Assembly: GCF_018143015.1 (NCBI RefSeq)
Contig: NC_054746.1
Span: forward strand, 23,326,464 to 23,390,463
Direction of reading: 5' to 3'
Source: Lytechinus variegatus
Lineage: Eukaryota > Echinodermata > Echinoidea > Temnopleuroida > Toxopneustidae
Length of the DNA: 64,000 nucleotides
Of this stretch, positions 13,901 to 28,900 are shown one piece after another (positions within the stretch are counted from its first letter, which is position 1; every line of letters starts with the position of its first letter). The notes beneath the pieces are model-generated. The model was not told where the DNA came from, did not search any database, and saw only the letters and a program-made list of their open reading frames with translations. Made by a program: the position numbers and the translations under genes.

Positions 13901-16900
13901 TTATATGAATGGTGTTTTTTGTTAATAATTATTTTATAGTAGTTTTAAAAATTAGCACTGCTGCTATATTGAATCGCGCGATGCAGGTGAGACTGCCAGA
14001 GTTCCTCTCCACTTGTATGTATTTTTTGATTAATTTTTTTATTTATTTGAATATATTTATGTATTTATTTATTATTTTTCTACATTTTAATTTTTTGATT
14101 GATTGAGTTATTTGTTTGTTTATTATTTATTATTTTTTTATTTATTCATTTATTTTTTTTTGGGGGGGTAGTATTTTACTTAAATATCAATGTTCTTATA
14201 TGCAGTCATAGACCTACATGCTGCACACATGTGGATTGTGCGTTATTTTGCTTAGACTTTATGATGTCACAATGGTTATTAATATTTTACTTAAATTTGG
14301 CTGGATAAAGTATGATAAGGCTCATTTCTGCTTGGGACAGAGTACATTATGAATGTGATGTACATGTATGCTTGTAGATCTAGTATGCTATGTTTTGATC
14401 CAAAGCTCCAAACCTCACAACCATGGATAAGGTAGAAATCTCCTCAAGAAGGAGAAGGCAAACACTATGAAGGTGGTGTATGTGTATGCAGGCCTCTACA
14501 AAAAATTTTTTTGTCACTTGCCCTATTGGGCAAGTGATGAAAAAATTTGCTTGCCCGATAGAAAAAACTGCTTGCCCAATTTTTTAAATAATTTTTTCAT
14601 TATGACGGCACTACTCTTATTTTTATTAAGGTATACTAAATAACAATTGAGAATCATGTCCAGTATAAAAGAACACACATTGAAAAGGATATTTTCAGCA
14701 ATGTAGGCCTGAGTCTTTACATTTATTTTGGAGAAAAAAAAATCAATATTTTATGGGTATTTAAGGTTTTAAAAACCCTTCAACAAAAGTTGCTAAAATT
14801 TCATATTTTGCATCTTTAAATCCATGAAATGGCTACCTGCGTAACATATTTCCTTAGAATTGCTTTCATTTACCGTAGTTGGAAACTATAAAGAAAGCCA
14901 GTGAAAAATGTTCAGCTCTTTATTGACTCTGAAAAAATTATTTTATCATCAAAAGTGGAGTGGCTAAAATTTCACATTTTGCATCTTTAAATCCATGAAA
15001 TGGTCATTTATTTTCCATATTTCCTTGATTTAAAAAAAAAAATTATTTGGAAACCATCAAGTCTTTTCTTCATCATTTTATGATGTTCCACTCGGTCAAT
15101 AATTTTATCACCATGTTTTCACATGCTACTTTTTTTTCTATTTTGAAGAATACCTGTTCACTTATTAATGAATTATTAGTAACATATTGTTTAATATTGT
15201 ATGATTTTTAAGTAATTTTTTTCACTAAGCTTAGAATCTTGGGTGTGTGTGTGTGTGCATGTGTTTGTGTGGGTGTGACTGTGAGTTGAACTTTGATATA
15301 AATGAATTCAATATCTAATTTCTACTTCGCCTATTCCAGTACAATAACCTGTACTCGGCCATGTAATAAAGGCCCACATACCCTAACTTTTCCTGAAGTT
15401 CTTTGAAAACACAGATTTCTACGAAAATTGCATTTCTCTATGGGGGAGTCTAAATTTGGTGAGAATGTTTTCATTAATTACTTAAATATACATGACAATG
15501 AAGAAATCATCAAACTTTATTGGAAGTTTTGAATAATATACCCGAAATGTAAACTCTGTCTGAAACAGAAAATCACCATCATTGGGGCCTTTACTGAGCG
15601 AATTGTCCCCCAGAGCTCTGGCAGAGAGACAGAGCTCAGACTGGCTAGCTAGAATGCGCACGTGTGTGAGCCTCCCGCCGGCCTTGTAAAATAGATGGAG
15701 CTTTGTTTGATGATTTATTGTCTGATATTTACCTCATCCCCTCAAAAAGGGAAACAAATGAATTTTAAGTTATAATTAACAAATACGGCAACTTATTTTG
15801 GATGTTAATAGGCCGTTTTGAAAAGCAAAGCCGAATGACATGACAACTCACCAATGCGAGGTTACTAGACTCTGTTATTTATTTCCTGTGTAATTCTAAT
15901 TATTTTATCACAGAATTGTGATATCGGAAGGGGGAAAATGTGCATTAGAAATTGCACATGGTGGTAGTCATAATGGACCCCTATACTACATTCAACTGTT
16001 TCCCGGCCATTGCGTTGATTTTTTTCATACCTGGTACCATGTATGGAAATACGTGGTACAGAAAAAATAACGCAATTTCGGAATTTGAAACTACTCGATA
16101 TTTTTTAAGGCTTATTCATGATTTGAGTGTGGATTTTGGATGATTTATGGAAAAACGAGGTACGGTACAGAAAAAAAAGACGCAACAACCACTTGCCCGA
16201 TCGGGCAATTGGCTTTGAGAGGTGCTTGCCCGCACGTCATTTTCACTTGCCCCGGGCAAGCGGGTTTGTCGCGCCCTGGTGTATGTATGTGAAGATCAAT
16301 TCTGCAATGTTCTGATCCAAACCTTAAACCCTCGGATAAGGTATCAAGTGTGAACAGGGTTGCGTCCACTTGAGAAGGAGTAGGCATTTAGTGGTGTATG
16401 TACATGTACATGTAGATCTCTTATGCAATTTTTTTATCCAAACATCACGTCCTTTGATAAGGTACATTTAGCTAGCAGGTATGAACAGGGTTGTTCTGCA
16501 TAGTGCTAGGGAGAGAGTATGAAATAAAAATTTCTCATCTGCAAGCAACACAAGGTTGTCTAGACATGATCGTGGATATGCACCCTTAGTATGTCATAGG
16601 GGTCATGAGAGGCTTACCAACTTTAGTTGATATACATATTATAATGCTACATACCCTCTTTAAGGATTGATTGCACAATGCAGACATTAATTGTTGCCTT
16701 GCCTGCATAGCGGAAGCATCCAAACAAGAACAGCAGTGGCTTCTACTTCTTGACCTGATAAACTTTTTTCAAGAAATTTTATTATTTTTTTAAGTAGAAT
16801 TTTTAGTATCACTACCGGTAATCATTTAACAAAAGTCAGGTTGCAAATCAATATCTAAGGTCATACCAGGTTTATCAGATATTGACTGCATTATGGTATC

Positions 16901-19900
16901 ATACTACAAAAAAATGAAAATGTAGAATTCTAAAAATAAATCTTAAATTTATATTTAAAGGAAATCCATGAAATGTTGATGGTCATCAAGTATCATACAT
17001 TTATTTGAGAAAAATATCAGGTCACTATAACAAGGTAAATAAACTTTATTTGACCAAATTTCATGCATGATGTACAGTGTAAAAACAATTGGATGAAATA
17101 TCACATGATGAGAATAACATGTTACCAAGTCAAGGTTAAAGGTCATGCCAGAACAAGCCTGTTTCCTAAAATATTACATTTATCAGTGACAGGTAGAGTT
17201 TGAAATGGATGAATATTCGAAGCCAGATTATTAAGAATTATGGTTACAAACAACACATGTCTACAACACACACACGATCAAAGATGACATGGTGATTGTC
17301 ATGTCTGTAGAGTATGGATGAGTCTTAGCATTACTCATAGCATAGTGTGAATGGTGTGGTTATTAGCTATGGTTATTAACCTTTCCATGTATCATCGGCA
17401 ACAATTGCCAGGAGCATAATTGAAATTAACTTAGGTGACGGTCTTGTTTCCCGGCCACTCACCCCTCACCAAACAATATCATAACTTCATTTTGTGCACA
17501 CCTCTACTGCTGCATACTTGTAATTATTAGATAGGCCCATTCTCAGTGGCTGTCATTAGTAGATACTATGTACGCTGTATCTGATGCTGTACATTGTCTG
17601 TATTTTGGATCATCAAAGTGAACAATGGTAGGGCTTTGAATGAATACAGGGAAATATGCATACAGCCAAGGCTTTTTAAGATATTCTCTGTATGTTAGTA
17701 GATGTATAAATCCCTGGGGTGCTATCAACTTTTATTATAAAATATGAGGATAAAGTAGGTATGCTGTAGCCAACTCCAAAATGGGGTTCAAAGACCCTGG
17801 TTACATTAAGAAAAGAAGGATGGGCCTAAAAATCTGTGAAATGCTCAAAAGGCCAAATACCGTACCAAAGCAGCCAGGCATTTGGCCCAGCTCTGGAGGT
17901 TGTCTTGGCCTTACCTCTTTTTCACTGTAATTTGTAAACACATGCAGACCCAAATGTGGTACCAACTTAATGTGACCGGCCCATGACGCTGCACTGTGTC
18001 CACCCGATGCGCCACCAAATAATAGTTTGTTAGGCCTGCATGTAGAGCGCCACTGCAACAAAATATAGAAAGATTAAAAAGTTTAGGCTTGTCCTTGCCC
18101 CGGGGACCTCGACACATCTTCAGACAGTGTTGTACACTGTGTTCGGGCTGCCGCAGTAAGGCTGGTCCTAGCTCCTCACTGAAAGCACACAGAATAAGGA
18201 GATGGGTTGCTGCAATCCAGACTGTCCTTGTACGGGGCCAACGGGTAAAAGGGTCTTAGAACAGCTTTTATACTATAATAATAATAATAATAGTATGTCC
18301 ATTTATATAGTGCAGATACTATGTATCCTATGTACATATACTCAACTGCGCCTTGATACTTGGTATCATTTTACTACCCCGGCTGTAGCTGAGCTGCCAT
18401 ATTAATAGGCACTAAAACATTCAAGTATCTGTATCTGTAGGAATAATCCTAGCGGGTACCATTCACCTCACTTGGGTTCGAGTGCAGCACAATGTGGATT
18501 AATTTCTCGCCAAAGGAAATCACGCCATGGCTGGGATTCGAACCCACGACCCTCTGTTTCAAAGTCTGGAGACTAATCCAATGGGCCACAACGCTCCACA
18601 CTATGAAGCAAATGAAAAATGGGGTTTAGGACCCGGGGGGGGGACTCATATATTGGTAGTGTGGGGATGTGCTGCTTTGATGAGCCTCTTTTTCAGACCT
18701 AATTTTCAGCTCTCTAAATTCTCCGAATGATAAAAGTTCGGTTCAGAAGCTGCCCGCATCGCTCGCAAGACCCCCGTTACGAAACATCTCAGTTCCCTAG
18801 CCCTGCCAAATTTGTCCAGCGCTAGCACCGCATGCGAGAGCTGCACACACGGCTTCACATCTCCCTCAGCTAGCAGCTCCATGTACTGAAAGCACTAACA
18901 GATACGTGCACAGCGCTAGCGTGCACCGTTTACTGTACCGTGATCTAGTTCCATAGACCATTTTTCACAGTATATTTTTAGTTGCCAAGACCCCGCATTT
19001 TACCCTTGTGGTCAGTTCCTTAGACCCCCATTTCAGGTTTTCATGAGGTAGACCTCCATCAAAATATAATTTGAGCCCCCCCCCCTGTCTAGGAATATGA
19101 GTTATTGTTAGAGCCGAATTTAATTATTCAGAATCTAAATGAAGTTTTTTTTTTTTTTTTTTTTTTTTTTGCAGGATTTTCTGCATTTATTGAAATAATA
19201 TACATAACAAATTAACAATGCTTGAAACATAATCATAATATAGCATAAAGTATATAACCAAGTGACAATCTTATATGTAGTGACTGAAGACATAAATACA
19301 TTAAAAAAATATATATATATAATGAGTAAAATGCAGAGGCAAACTATATAAGCAAATACATGCTTGAAGCATAGCAGCCAAAAAAGGGAAGGGCTACATG
19401 GAAACCTAAGAAATTAATTGTGTCTGTAAAAAAAATTAATGTCACGAATCATCAAACCAAGGGAAAAAAAAGTAGAAATTGAAAAATGAAGTGTGTGCTA
19501 GTGTGTGCTAGTGGGTGCAAGTGCAGTTGGGAGATTTATGAATATCTGGATAAAAGGTATTTTTTTAATGAAGCTTTAAAAGAAAAGACAGATGCAGTGA
19601 GTTTGATATGATTGGGTATGTTGTTCCATATATCTGGGCCGTGGTGTCTAATTGTTTTCTGTGCTAAAATTATTTTCGGGTTTGTCAAATGAAAGTCTGA
19701 TGAGTGACGTGTAGGATATGAATGAATGTCCCTATTGTAAGTAAAAATGTTTTGAAAGGATGTAGGTATAGCATTGATTGAGAATTTGTACATAAAAATG
19801 GCAGATTGTAAAGTATGGATATCGTTTATTTTCAACGTTTTGAGTTTCCGAAAAATGGGATCAGAGTGAGCTAAATATTGCGAGTGGGAGCAAATACGGA

Positions 19901-22900
19901 GTGCCTTTTTTTGAAGGCGCAGAATTGAATCTATTTTTGTTATATTGCTGTTACCCCACAATATATTGCAATATGAAATGTGTGATAAAATAAAAGAATT
20001 GTACAACATAAATAGTGATCTTTGGGAAAGACAATATTTGAGTTTATATAATATACCAATACCTCTGGCAACTAGTGTGCTAACATTATGAATGTGGCTG
20101 TTCCAAGTTAAATTAGAATCGATTATTACCCCTAAAAATTTTGTCTCTTGTTTTTCAACGAGACTTATGTTATTAATTTTAATGGAACCACGAAATGTAT
20201 GTTTAGAATTAAGGTGTTTAAAGTATATGAAATTTGTTTTGTTAATATTCAAGGAGAGTTTATTCGACTTAAACCACATAGACAATTTATCTAATTCGTG
20301 ATTAAATATTGTTTCAAGCATGTCTAAGTTTTTGTGAGAATAAAATACATTAGTGTCATCAGCAAAGAGAACATAGGTAAGTACAGGTGATGCATTAATT
20401 ATATCATTCATATAAATTAGAAATAATAGTGGGCCTAGGATGGAGCCCTGTGGTATCCCACACTTAACGGTACAAACTTGGGATGATTTATAATGAAAAT
20501 TAACATACTGACGTCTGTTGGATAAATAATCAGTAAACCATGATAAAACAATACCTCTTATTCCGTAAGTCTTTAATTTATACAAAAGAATATGGTGATC
20601 CATAGTGTCAAATGCCTTTGATAGATCCATAAAGACCCCAACGGTGTGTTCATTTTTAGAAAGTGAATCTATTATTTTGTCATGTAGTTGTAAGATTGCA
20701 TAGTCGGTTGAATGATTTTTCCTAAAGCCATATTGATTTGAGATTAACAATTTATTTGTGTCCAGAAAAGAGTATAATCGTGTATAAACAATTTTTTCAA
20801 GTATTTTGGATATGCTGGGTAATAATGAAATGGGACGGTAGTTAGAGATTTGGCAAGGGTCTTCTTTTTTGTAAATAGGAATTATTTTTGCAATTTTTAG
20901 TTGATCCGGGAAAATTCCATTTGAGAGAGATAAATTGAATATATAAGAAAGCGGAGAAGCTAAAAAATGAATTATTTCTTTAAGTAAACATACACTGATA
21001 CCGTCATGGCCACTGGATTTGGTAGATTTAAAAGACCGAACAATTTCTATGATTTCATGAGTATTGGTAGGGTTAAAAAATAAAGAATGTTCGGCATGAT
21101 TACTTAAATATGTCGAAAAGTCATTGGCATTAGATGCAATTTTAGATGCAAGGTTAGGACCAACATTGGTAAAAAAAGAATTAAATGCATTAGCAATTTC
21201 GGAAGGGTCTTGCGTTTTATGCCCGTTTAAAAGGAAATCAACATTGTTAAAATCACGCGTATTTTTATTTAACATTTTATTTACTGTACGCCACAATGTT
21301 TTGTTATTATCCTTATTGTTTTCAATTTTATTAGAAAAGTACGATCTTCGAGCCAAGCGGATTATTGAGGTTAATTTATTACGGTATTTCTTGTATTTGT
21401 TTTGATGTTCTTGAGTTGGTGATTTAAGCGATATCTTATATAATCGATTACGGGTGAATATTGATTGAATTATACCTTGGGTGATCCATGGTTGTTTATT
21501 CTTATTTTTATGGGGTTTGATTCTTGTCAGTGGTACATTTTTGTCATAATAGTAAAGAAGTTTATTTAAAAATATGTCATATGATTCATTGATATTGTCT
21601 TCTCTATAAACATCTGCCCAACCCTCTGCACTCAAATCAGTTTTGAGAGATTGTATGTTACGTTTAGTTTCTTTTCGTCGAGTAATTTTTTCGTTATTTT
21701 GTTGTTTTGGTAAGTGTTTGTCATCTTGACATATCGTGAATATGGGTAAATGATCTGAAATGTCATAGTAAATTATACCGTTGTTGTCTTTATCATTCAA
21801 AGTATCTACATTGGAAAAAATATTATCTAGTATTGTATGTGTTGTGCTAGTTATCCGCGTTGGTTTATTAATGAGTGATTTAAAAGAAAATGAGGAAAAT
21901 AAATCAATAAACTGTTGACCAAGTGGAGTGTAAGGCTTTGAAATGTCTATATTGAAATCACCCATGAAATAAACGTCCTTGTTTTCGCGTGATATCTTTT
22001 CGAGGCATGTTTCCAGTCTGTCCAAAAATGTGTTAGTGATGTTATTTGGTGGTCTATAGATAATACCAGCTATTTTATTTTTTTTATTGTCCTCAACAAT
22101 TTCTATGAATAACGATTCTATACCTTCAAGTTTAATATCATGTCTTATTTTGAAATGTAGATCATTATGAATGTAAAAAGCGACACCTCCTCCCATTCCA
22201 TGTTTACGATCGTTATGTTTTAAAGTATAATTGTCAATATTGAAAATGTTTGGAGTTGTTGAATGTAACCAGGTTTCTGACATTGCGATCAAAGAAAATG
22301 GAAAAGTATTCAATATGGATAAAAACTCACTGAAAGTATCGAAGTTTTTTTGCAAGCTTCTAATATTAACGTGCATAAAGCTAAAGTTGATTGGTTTATC
22401 GATTTTGGTGGTATTAAAAGCTATATTGAATTCGTTTGCAGTGTAGTATTTACACTGAGGTGTAAATAAAGCGTCGTTTAAAACGTCATCCAGGTTCATA
22501 AATGGCTGAAATTTCTGTTACCAATACGGTGTGTTGAAATTAGGGTGAAAGGTGCGTGCAGGTGGGTGTAGTGTATTTGCTTAATGTAAGGATGTGTCTG
22601 ATTGGGTGCGCGTACACTAGTGTGACGAACAGACTCCGGGCTGCTGAGTGACAAATCGAGTGAAAAGGGGAGAAATAGGAGAAATAAAAGAAATCATCCG
22701 GGATTCGTTGAACCTTGCAAAGAAATTTGGTACATACAGTAAGAGAAGTTCCAATGGTCTATAAAAGCAGACTGACTCTAAATGACACGTGGGAATATGT
22801 ACAATGACATAAGTACAGTGCATGCAATCGTGACCGCAAAATTCAAATTTAGACATCAGACACGTGTATTATGGAATGCAATAATCTCGATAGATACTTT

Positions 22901-25900
22901 ACTTTCAATGAATGCATCAATCTTTAGGTTAAGACTTCTGATTTGAATACAAATTAGCTGTATGGCTAAATCTAGATGTTCACCTGTCCAGTAGACTACA
23001 CATAAACATAATACATGCATAGATTACTTACAAAAGATCATTGTAAGCAAAATATTTGGTAGATTGTAGATGTGAACAGAATAAATTGAGGGGGTACAAT
23101 GTATATAATTCAACATTGTAAAGGTCCGTATAGATGTATCTGTTACCCTATAAAACTGTTTAATTAAGGGTTCTGAAATAGGTATGCATTCTTTGGTAAA
23201 CATCAGACTCATAAAGTATGCAGATGATTAATGTATAGACAGCAGTTATAAATCAGAAACATGCATACCATCTGAATGACTTCCAAAAAGGGCTCACATA
23301 ATATGAATAATGGTGGACTGATATCAGTAAACTTTATCTGTAATCAATGATGTGTCAAATAAGACAGTAATTAAGATGGACTGAATAGAGTTTCATGGAC
23401 ATGGTAAAATTCTTGCATATTTAAAAGCTAAGAGCTTAACACAGAGAAGATTGCTGTATTTGTATTACAGATAGTTGAAGTGAATGCGAATGATTCTCAT
23501 ATTATCAGATTATAGCAATGAAACAGTAATTATTATGAAATTCAGGAAATGATTTTACATAAATTCTACCTGAAACAGAATCCCAGTTTATATCAACCAG
23601 ACTTTGTACTACAACATGACTACTGAAATAAATACACATTAACAAGAATTAAGCAATTCTCAAGATCTTAACTATAGACCGGTGTACTCGCCAGTGAACT
23701 GATCAGAAGAATATGGAAAATACTTATTGGGTATTAAAGTTAGATAAAACGAGTTAAAACAATAATTCTAAAAGTAATAACCAACATGTTATTCAAATAT
23801 GATATTCTGTCTGTATATAAAATCATCTTTAAGGGGTAATTCACACTGTATATTCATACTTTTTGCCGTGCATGGTAATTTGTTTTTCTCATAATGTAGG
23901 ACAAAAAACAAGGTTTGTATCTTTATCCATGCATGATGTACAGTAGGCCCTAAATGACAAATCGTATTTAGATTTGAGCCTAATCGTTCCAGGTTCATCT
24001 ACTTATGACTGTATCGAAAGATTAAAGTTCAAAATAATAAGAAATATAAAGCACATAATCAGGCAGGCAAAATAATGTTGAGTGCAGTTAAAGTAAATTC
24101 CGTGCGATACATCTAACATAAGATTTATCTTAAAGTGGAAATGGAAAAATCTTCGATTCATAGTGAAATTAGATTCAGAAGTTTTTGCAATGACCAGAAT
24201 AGGCTATCATGTTGACACAGAAAAATGAATTGCAGTTCCCATCTGATAAAAAATAGAGAAGTGTTGGAAGACTAAGCCTGGGCGACAATGTAAGCGTATG
24301 TCAACTGGAATCACGAAATTGACTCCTATATGAAAAAATAAATTATGCATGCATTTCCCTTTCTTAGTTAGAATAGTAATCAGTGTAAAACATAAATTTT
24401 TGCATACCCAATTGAGGTCTACGGTAAAAAATGGTTCTTCATGTTAAAAAAATAAAATGATTATCAATATGCAAAGTATATCAATAAGCCACAATCAGAT
24501 TCAAATTTGACCCTAGATTCTGTCCGCTATATGTATACCAGTGAGCTTTAGACAAAATGGCTAAAAACTTAGTTGAAAGTACAGAAGGAAAATTTTTTTG
24601 AAACACCAAAAAGAAGATCACAAACCATATTGGTGTGTAAAAATTGTGAACGAAATCAAGCTTTACTAGGGGAGAAATTTTATAAATTGAATGTTAGTGT
24701 CGTAAGATGATTTGACATTCACGAGCTGCCAAAGTCTATAAAATGTACTGACAAGGTGAGCTATACATGAATGCTCATCATCATCCAACGTTAATATGCA
24801 AAGTAAATTATTAAGCCATTTGTCAATCTGATACAAATTGTACTATCTCCCATCCCATTTACAACTGGTAATAATCTTAATCAGTGAACTTCAGACGAAA
24901 GTTGCAAATATAATTGATATACTTGTGGCAAAATTATCATTAATGTGAATCATGAGAATGCAGTCTTCAAAATCTTCAATAAAAGGATAAGTTAACAGAC
25001 ATAAAGAGAGACACTGTCATTATCGCAGAGAAAATAAATTATGAGACCCATCAAAAGGTGGGAAAAGCTTGGACAACATTGTAGGAATAAGAACATCAAG
25101 ATTCTCGATTCTACCTATTATAATCACGAGGTTGACTCCTATGAAATATCAGAAAGTAACAGTTTCCTGAAATATCGAAAAAAAAGTTGTGACTGAAGTT
25201 ACATGAATTTATTTAGTAGACAACTTTGATCTCAAATGGGGGAGTAGAATAAACAACTACATTTCATTTTAATTGACTAAGTTATGTTATTATCGAGCTG
25301 TCAAATTGTCACTGACAAAATGAGTCAAAATGTATAGTCATTACAAAATGGTATACCCCTGTGAAATGTGAGAAAAATATGAAAAGGGGAATATCTGATA
25401 CCAAAAATACTATAGCTTACTTCTCACTGTATCAAACAAGTAAAATAATTCAAAAAATAGTAACGGAGAATAATATGAACTCAACTGACGTAGACTTTGT
25501 TTAATTATCACAGAGACATATCGAATCAATGATCATTCAGAAAAGTTTGACTAATAAGATTTAAGAACAGGTCATTAACACTAACAAGGTAGACTCCAAT
25601 GAAATGTCGACAGATAAGAAATGCTCAGGAAATAATTGGAGTAAACGAAGCGACTGGTAGATTCGACCGTAAATACAGGTATCTTTTTCTCATTCTTCAA
25701 AAGACCTTAGGGAATGAAAAAAGCCAGTTGGGAGATCTCGAAATTAATATAGGAATGACTGTGAATTTTCATCAGAGCATCACAAAGGATTTTTTTTTTC
25801 TATATAGGTTCTTCTCGATAACATTTTTTTTCTTTTCTTTGAAAAGTGCATAAATGGACTAGAAGAAGATTATACCTTACTCATCATGAAGTTGGTAGTC

Positions 25901-28900
25901 ATTCCAAGTAGATGCTCCTTTTTGTTTCCACTGAAGACAAACCTTGTTGTTTTTTAGCAATATTTTGGTCGACACACTTGGTGCAGTTTACATCTGCACC
26001 AAGAGCTAGGGAATGGCACGTGCATGGGAAATTGTGAAAATGGTAAGAAAAAAAACAAACTATTAGATTTTAGGCGGGTTGAAAAAAATTGCATGAAGAA
26101 ACAGCAATAACAGACTATAAGGGGGGGGGGGGCCATCAAAGTGGAACATTCATGAATCCCCCTCCAATATAACCAACCCAATTTAACTTTCCCTTACTAC
26201 AGTATAAAGGGTCAGACATCGAATGAATGAACTGAAATATTTTGAATCAATGTCATGTCTGGCAAGCTTTTGGACTTCCAAGGACATGCTTTTTTTGAAG
26301 AATTTTCAATATTTTGACTCTAGTAGTAAACTGTGTACATTATTTGATTCATGACTACAAGTACATTAACGTATTTATTATTGATTTACAAATACCGGTG
26401 TGTTGGCGCAGTTGGTAGAACGACCGTCTCACAAACGGGAGGTCGGGGGTTCAAACCCCGGCCGCGTCAAACCAAAAGACATTAAAAGATGGAAGTTGCT
26501 GCTACCCTGTTTGGCGTTTAACGATTAAAGGGATAGAGCCTCGTCGATCTGGTGCTGCACAGCGGCTGCAGGGCCCACGAGCAATTGGGCAAAGGAAATT
26601 TTCGGAGTATTTAATTTCATGTCTATTTCGAACAATAGATAATGGATTTATCATCATTTTTATCATTATGATTATAGTTTCAACTGAATTATATGTACTC
26701 AAGTTGTTTCTTTTATAAAATTCCCCACAAATTCTAGATGAATAAAATTTTTGATAAAGGCTTGTGATTTTGTGCTTGTCCTCATCATCCTTCAAAATAT
26801 CACAGGCGTATGTTTCTCTACAGTCTGAATGACAAACTAATGCACTTCATAGCTGCAGCTCTCCTGCCTGAATCATTCGCCATTTCTCAAATCTCTCATT
26901 GATTGAATCATTGAAGTCTGACTAATGGCCATTTCTTGTCCACTGCAATATCTTGTCAATAAAACCATTCACTCAAGTGCAGCTTCAGAGATATTACTTG
27001 CTTCAGTCTCTAACTGTTTAATATCAAATTGTTACAGATTTATGATATCATTTGTCACTTTTTTTTCTCCTTTGATAAATTTTAACATGTACCTGTAGAC
27101 ATTATATAAATGTGTTTTATGCTCCCCAAGTCCCCTAAGTATTTTTTTATAAAGTAGTGTTTTTTTTTTTTAATTAAAAATTCAAGCACTTAATATGCAG
27201 GCTGTATGTAAGACAATTCATGCAATACTGAGAATACAACATGTTTCATGTTCATGCAATGTGATTTGGAACGTCTTGCAGGTTGCAACCATTTTCTGAA
27301 GTTCTCATACATCTAGGACTAATCCTATTTTTTTTAAAGTCTTCTCATGTATTGAGGGAAAAAAAATTATAGAGAAGCCATGTAATTATGTTTATTTGTT
27401 CAATTTCCATATCTTGGTCCGATCCTTTTGAAAGTTTTTGATATTGTTGAAATGTGTTGTAATAATTTGATATTTTTCATGGGTCATTAAGAGAAAATTG
27501 CACTCACAATTTGATACATACATGTGTACACACCATGTAATTGGCAAATTGTGATAAGATAGCCTTGCATTTTATTTTCTGATGGTAAATGAAGATGGTC
27601 TATATGAAGGATTTATCTCAATGAGTGTTAAATTTCACAGGTCATATTGAAGACTGCACGAGAAAAAATGCATTCTGCATGTGTTGTACATGTTAAGGGA
27701 GTTACTGTATAATCACACCATGATTTCCATGTTTACATCATCATGATGTAAACATTCATATAATGATTCTTAATTTCATAAGTGGTAAATTTGTTGATAA
27801 ACTTTTTACACAAGAGTAATGCAAAAATGCTGAAACAAACATTTGTGATTTGATTCTGTGTTGGGGATTTCTTTTTATGAGTGTGACTGTGTGCATATGT
27901 ATGTGTGTCTTATGGAGAGCAGGAAATATATAAAGGGAGAGGGGAGGGGGGGGGGGCAAGGGAAGGAGAGGGGGGGTAGAGAGGAAAAGAATAAAAGTGG
28001 AGGGTAGCTAGTGATCAAGATGAAGCTAGCTAGCACTAAGAATTTGTAAAGGTGCAAATATATTGCGTAGGCCATTGACTTGTGTTATTATCAAGAGGGA
28101 AGTATTAATGCATATCTGCCCAGAGCAAGTAATACTGAAAGTAGACAAGAGAGAATGAAAATTATGGGCAGAGGAGATCTGCCCATAATGCTTCCTGAAG
28201 TGCACGTGTACATGAGACTTCGATCAGACCAAATGACTCATTTTCATGTGTTTATTCTGTGTGCAAATTGTCCTTGTTTCCGAGCGTGGAGCGATGTCCC
28301 ATGCCTCCATCTTCTTCCCTGTGACTGGCTTGGGAGAATTCAATAATGGTAACAAACACCTAAAAATAGATGAGACGTTTGTTTTGTTTTTATTCTCATT
28401 CTTGAAAAATGTCACATGTGACGTCGCTGAAGAAACTGATTTTTTATGGTGAGAGAAGAAGAAAAAAATATATATTGGTGGCAAACATGAAACATTGACA
28501 AATACTGTATATTTATGTGCATTTCTTAAGCAGTGTTTTGATCGTGGAATTGGAGCATTATGCATACAGTCATTCTTTTTTTAAATAAAGCTCAATGGCA
28601 TCTATGCAGAGCCATGTCTTATAAAAAAGGAACTCTCAGAGTTTGATATAGTCTATATGTACTATTTTTCCTAGCGAATAAATAATTAGAAGAACTATGT
28701 AATAAGATACTGTACAAAGTACTTTAGTTTGTGGTGCTTCTCTTAAGTAATAATATATTTTGAGTGGGCGTATGCTTGGTTATTGCCATAGGGTGGTTAC
28801 TGTTAGGTACTGTAGCCATGGCAACTATGTGGTTCGTCACTAGGTACATAAAGAGTAATGGGATGATTGTCATTTTGATCTCATCTACATGGCGAGCTCT

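Noticed and set aside
26396..26470. Functional tRNA-Val gene
   Set aside because: Box A/B and the CAC anticodon loop exist, but acceptor stem and two D-stem pairs fail; better explained as a SINE head.
28224..28565. 113-codon minus-strand frame and overlapping plus frames
   Set aside because: No family resemblance; menin is complete without any exon here.
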